NCBI GenBank assembly: GCA_017521985.1 | Contig: JAFXAZ010000065.1 | Location: 1 to 33,598, forward strand | From: Lachnospiraceae bacterium | GTDB taxonomy: Bacteria > Bacillota > Clostridia > Lachnospirales > Lachnospiraceae | DNA: 33,598 nucleotides | Direction of reading: 5' to 3' | Part shown: positions 31,404-33,598 of the stretch, in pieces | Layout of the letters: each line of letters opens with the position of its first letter | Numbering within the stretch: position 1 is the first letter of the stretch | The notes under the pieces: generated by a model | The model's input: the letters and a program-made list of their open reading frames with translations, nothing else | Database searches by the model: none | What the model was told of the DNA's origin: nothing | Program-made: the position numbers and the translations under genes

Positions 31404-32312
31404 ATGAATATAAAATATAATGAAAATGGCATTAAAAAGAGCAAAAAGGATATTTTGTTTGAGGCTATACTATATATTATTTTTGCCCTTATTGTAATAA
31501 TATGTGCCTATCCATTTTATTATCTTTTGATATCTACTATCAGTGATAATAACCTGGTAAACCTGAATAAGATTACACTTGTTCCTAAAGGGATTCATTT
31601 TACAAACTACATAGAAGTATTTAAATTGGATAAAATCAAGACCTCTGCAATGGTGTCAGTCTTAAAGACTTTAATTGGAACAGCAACAAATGTATTAATG
31701 TCTGCTTACATGGCATATTTCTTTACAAAAGAGGATATTTGGCATAGAAAATTCTGGTATCGTTTTACTATTATTACCATGTACTTTTCGGTGGGTATGA
31801 TACCGAATTACTTGAATATCAGAATGTTAGGACTCATGAACACATTTTGGGTTCACATTATACCGCATGCCTTTACTGTTTATAATATGATACTTGTAAA
31901 GACTTCAATGGAAGCTATTCCTCCTTCTTTGGAAGAATCTGCTGAGATTGATGGTGCTGGTTATTTGACACGTTTCTTTTTGATTGTTTTACCATTGTCC
32001 AAGCCTATTTTGGCTACGGTTGCTTTATTTTCTGCGGTAAGTCAGTGGAACAATGTATTTGATACAAAATTATATATTTCAGATTCCAAATATTATTCTC
32101 TTCAGTTTGTTTTGTTTGAATATTATGAGCAAATAAAGAGTATTCAGCAGACATTAGATCAGATGGGTGGAGGAGAAATGGCAGGTGCATCATCTACATT
32201 GTCTGTACGTCTAACTATGACAGCAGTTACAATGATTCCGATTATAGTTGTTTACCCATTTGTACAGAAGTACTATATGAAGGGAATTATGCTTGGTGCA
32301 GTAAAGGGATAA
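31404..32312 (+). CDS. ABC transporter permease, YtcP/LplC-like
   Basis: A 302-aa permease partner of the 30462 protein, with six predicted helices and the EAA motif EESAEIDGAGYLTRFFLIVLP near residues 178-200. The long cytoplasmic N-terminus with KKSKKD and the closing YPFVQKYYMKGIMLGAVKG tail are characteristic of this subfamily. AAAGGA lies upstream of the ATG. Together with the first permease and the lipoprotein it makes an importer that lacks its own ATPase. The region 32313-32475 downstream holds no recognised element apart from the next ribosome site. Confidence 0.92.
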   Translation: MNIKYNENGIKKSKKDILFEAILYIIFALIVIICAYPFYYLLISTISDNNLVNLNKITLVPKGIHFTNYIEVFKLDKIKTSAMVSVLKTLIGTATNVLMSAYMAYFFTKEDIWHRKFWYRFTIITMYFSVGMIPNYLNIRMLGLMNTFWVHIIPHAFTVYNMILVKTSMEAIPPSLEESAEIDGAGYLTRFFLIVLPLSKPILATVALFSAVSQWNNVFDTKLYISDSKYYSLQFVLFEYYEQIKSIQQTLDQMGGGEMAGASSTLSVRLTMTAVTMIPIIVVYPFVQKYYMKGIMLGAVKG

Positions 32313-32475
32313 GTGTACTCCCCAAAGAGAGAATGCATAATAACTTCTTCCTGAGGATATATTTACCGTGTTTAGGGATGGGAACATAGGTGGAAGTGGA
32401 ATTAGGAAGAATGGCATATAAATAGTGACTTTTAGTGTTATTATGAAAAAGTAATAAAAAAAGGAGAAAGTGAGA

Positions 32476-33598
32476 ATGAGAACAAAATGTTTGCGATTAC
32501 TGACATTGCTTTTTGCAGCAGTAATGCTTGTTGCTCTAAGCTTAAATGTATATGCAGCTTCGAGCAACGTTGTGCGGCAGGATGGTTTGACAGCACAGTT
32601 ATTCACAGACAAGGATTCGTATAAATCCGGAGAGTCAGTGAATGCAATGGTACGTGTGGACAACCATTCCGGCAGGGAAGTATTTATTTATACTTCTATA
32701 AATGTTCCAGACGGTGTTACACTGGCAAATGAAAGCGCAGTATCTGATGCAGTGTTACAGGATGGCGAGACGTGGACCACACCGGGTGGATTGCTGGCAG
32801 CAGGCAACACTACTGGAGTGGGCAGTACAGCTGCAACAGGCGATAATATGCAGGCAGGCTTTTGGGTCATCTTGACTGCGCTTGCAGTTTGCGGCATCAT
32901 AGCACTGTTTGTATATGGAAAGAATAGCAAGACCTGGCTTTCTGTATTGCTTTGCATTGTAATGATTGGCGGTTTGGTTACAGCAGCGGTACCTGTACAG
33001 GCAGCGGATATTTCCGGAAGTTTTGATGTAAGCTGCACCATTCAGGTGGATGGTAAGGATACAGCGGTTTCGGCAACTGTTTCTTATATTATCTATGACG
33101 ATGCTGAGGACGAGGCAGAAGAAGCTGACAGTAGCGAAGAACTTGATAACAGCGAAGAACTTGATAACAGCGAAGCACCAAGTGAGCCGAGTGAGCCAAG
33201 TGAACCTAGTGAGCCTAGTGAACCTAGTGAACCAAGTGAACCAAGTGAGCCTAGTGAACCGAGTGGATCAGTTGTTTTGAAAAATCCTAGTTTTGAAGAA
33301 GGCCTGGATGCGGACGGAAAGGCAGTTGGATGGATATATATAGACAATGCGGGTTCGGACATTACTGTTGTTGACACGAAAGCGCATGATGGTTCAAATG
33401 CTATTTTAATAAACAGTGATGGAGATCCTGGAAGCCCATGGGTATATCTACCGGTACTAGGTCTTGAACCTAATGCATTGTATGAAGCATCAGTTTATAT
33501 TAATATGGATCTTGCAGATTCAACCAAAGGTGCGGGAATTAAGATTGAGCAATTCGACAAAGACGACAATTATATTAAGTCACATGCCTATTCTGGTA
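32476..33598 (+). CDS. Secreted or surface multidomain protein, cut by the window end
   Basis: At least 374 residues, open at the 3' end. The start is the ATG at 32476 with AAGGAG upstream. Order: signal peptide 1-27 (cleavage after VYA), a small beta domain (30-110, DKDSYKSGESVNAMVRVDNH), TGDN followed by a membrane helix (129-148) and basic residues, a second hydrophobic stretch ending VQA (154-176) that itself resembles a signal peptide, a beta segment, an acidic stretch with two SEELDN repeats, nine P-S-E repeats (235-261), and a domain starting NPSFEEG that resembles CBM4/9- or CBM22-like carbohydrate-binding modules. The rest may hold a catalytic domain. It probably binds or processes the glycan outside the cell before import. 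Overall function inferred. Confidence 0.7.
   Translation, partial: MRTKCLRLLTLLFAAVMLVALSLNVYAASSNVVRQDGLTAQLFTDKDSYKSGESVNAMVRVDNHSGREVFIYTSINVPDGVTLANESAVSDAVLQDGETWTTPGGLLAAGNTTGVGSTAATGDNMQAGFWVILTALAVCGIIALFVYGKNSKTWLSVLLCIVMIGGLVTAAVPVQAADISGSFDVSCTIQVDGKDTAVSATVSYIIYDDAEDEAEEADSSEELDNSEELDNSEAPSEPSEPSEPSEPSEPSEPSEPSEPSEPSGSVVLKNPSFEEGLDADGKAVGWIYIDNAGSDITVVDTKAHDGSNAILINSDGDPGSPWVYLPVLGLEPNALYEASVYINMDLADSTKGAGIKIEQFDKDDNYIKSHAYSG
33133..33168 (+). repeat. Two perfect 18-bp tandem repeats in the secreted protein gene
   Basis: AGCGAAGAACTTGATAAC occurs at 33133-33150 and again at 33151-33168, coding SEELDN twice just before the P-S-E linker. Confidence 0.9.
33181..33261 (+). repeat. 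Nine 9-bp tandem repeats coding a P-S-E linker
   Basis: Nine units of AGTGARCCN code the S-E-P linker. Only the wobble positions vary, so the array is prone to length changes by slippage without frameshift. It probably forms an extended wall-spanning spacer. Confidence 0.95.

Noticed and set aside
33181-33261. Short tandem repeats that might suggest a CRISPR-like array
   Set aside because: The units are 9 bp without spacers, stay in frame and code an S-E-P linker within a secreted protein.
33093-33377. Minus-strand frame with S-L-G repeats
   Set aside because: It is the reverse complement of the S-E-P repeat coding region.

Overview
The window (33.6 kb, AT-rich) looks like a chromosomal segment of an anaerobic Clostridia member, most likely a gut Lachnospiraceae relative. 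This rests on gene content and style: a nifS-nifU-mnmA operon, a group II intron tail, YesM/YesN-type regulation with LplB/YtcP-type permeases, AGGAGG ribosome sites and AGA-rich codon use. No species can be assigned from the sequence alone.

Layout. 1-140: 3' end of a group II intron. 156-336: a long imperfect inverted repeat. 373-3198: housekeeping operon nifS-nifU-mnmA with a near-consensus promoter. 3205-3490: a compact locus with the architecture of a par/Fst-type type I toxin-antitoxin: a 28-residue membrane peptide on the minus strand, a convergent small RNA on the plus strand, a shared hairpin terminator, and a ~19-nt repeat that makes the small RNA complementary to the toxin start site. 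3858-24897: an accessory island of orphan hydrolases. 25045-33598: an ABC importer locus (lipoprotein, two permeases), a YesM-like sensor kinase, a YesN-like regulator on the opposite strand, and a secreted repeat-linker protein that runs off the window.

The island combines three TIM-barrel or glycosidase-like families (3858, the paralogues 6904 and 22743, and 12067) and a GNAT-like acyltransferase. It also has seven enzymes of phosphoesterase-type folds: three PHP proteins, a stand-alone metallophosphoesterase, a CapA-like protein, a histidine phosphatase-metallophosphoesterase fusion and an MBL-fold hydrolase. An alpha/beta hydrolase, an amidohydrolase, a Gfo/Idh/MocA oxidoreductase and a serine hydrolase complete it. 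With the importer next door, my inference is a locus for uptake and cytoplasmic breakdown of a decorated, possibly phosphorylated or phosphodiester-containing, glycan or glycoside. None of the island hydrolases shows a clear signal peptide, so breakdown would be inside the cell. The substrate cannot be read from the sequence.

The island also carries decay and duplication scars: an N-terminal relic of the 12067 family, an IS110 transposase relic, a possible phage terminase small-subunit relic, duplicated intergenic leaders (3589/15591 and 5920/15740), and a C-terminal relic of the phosphatase fusion inside which the amidohydrolase gene now starts. The array therefore seems to have grown and shrunk by duplication and deletion of modules.
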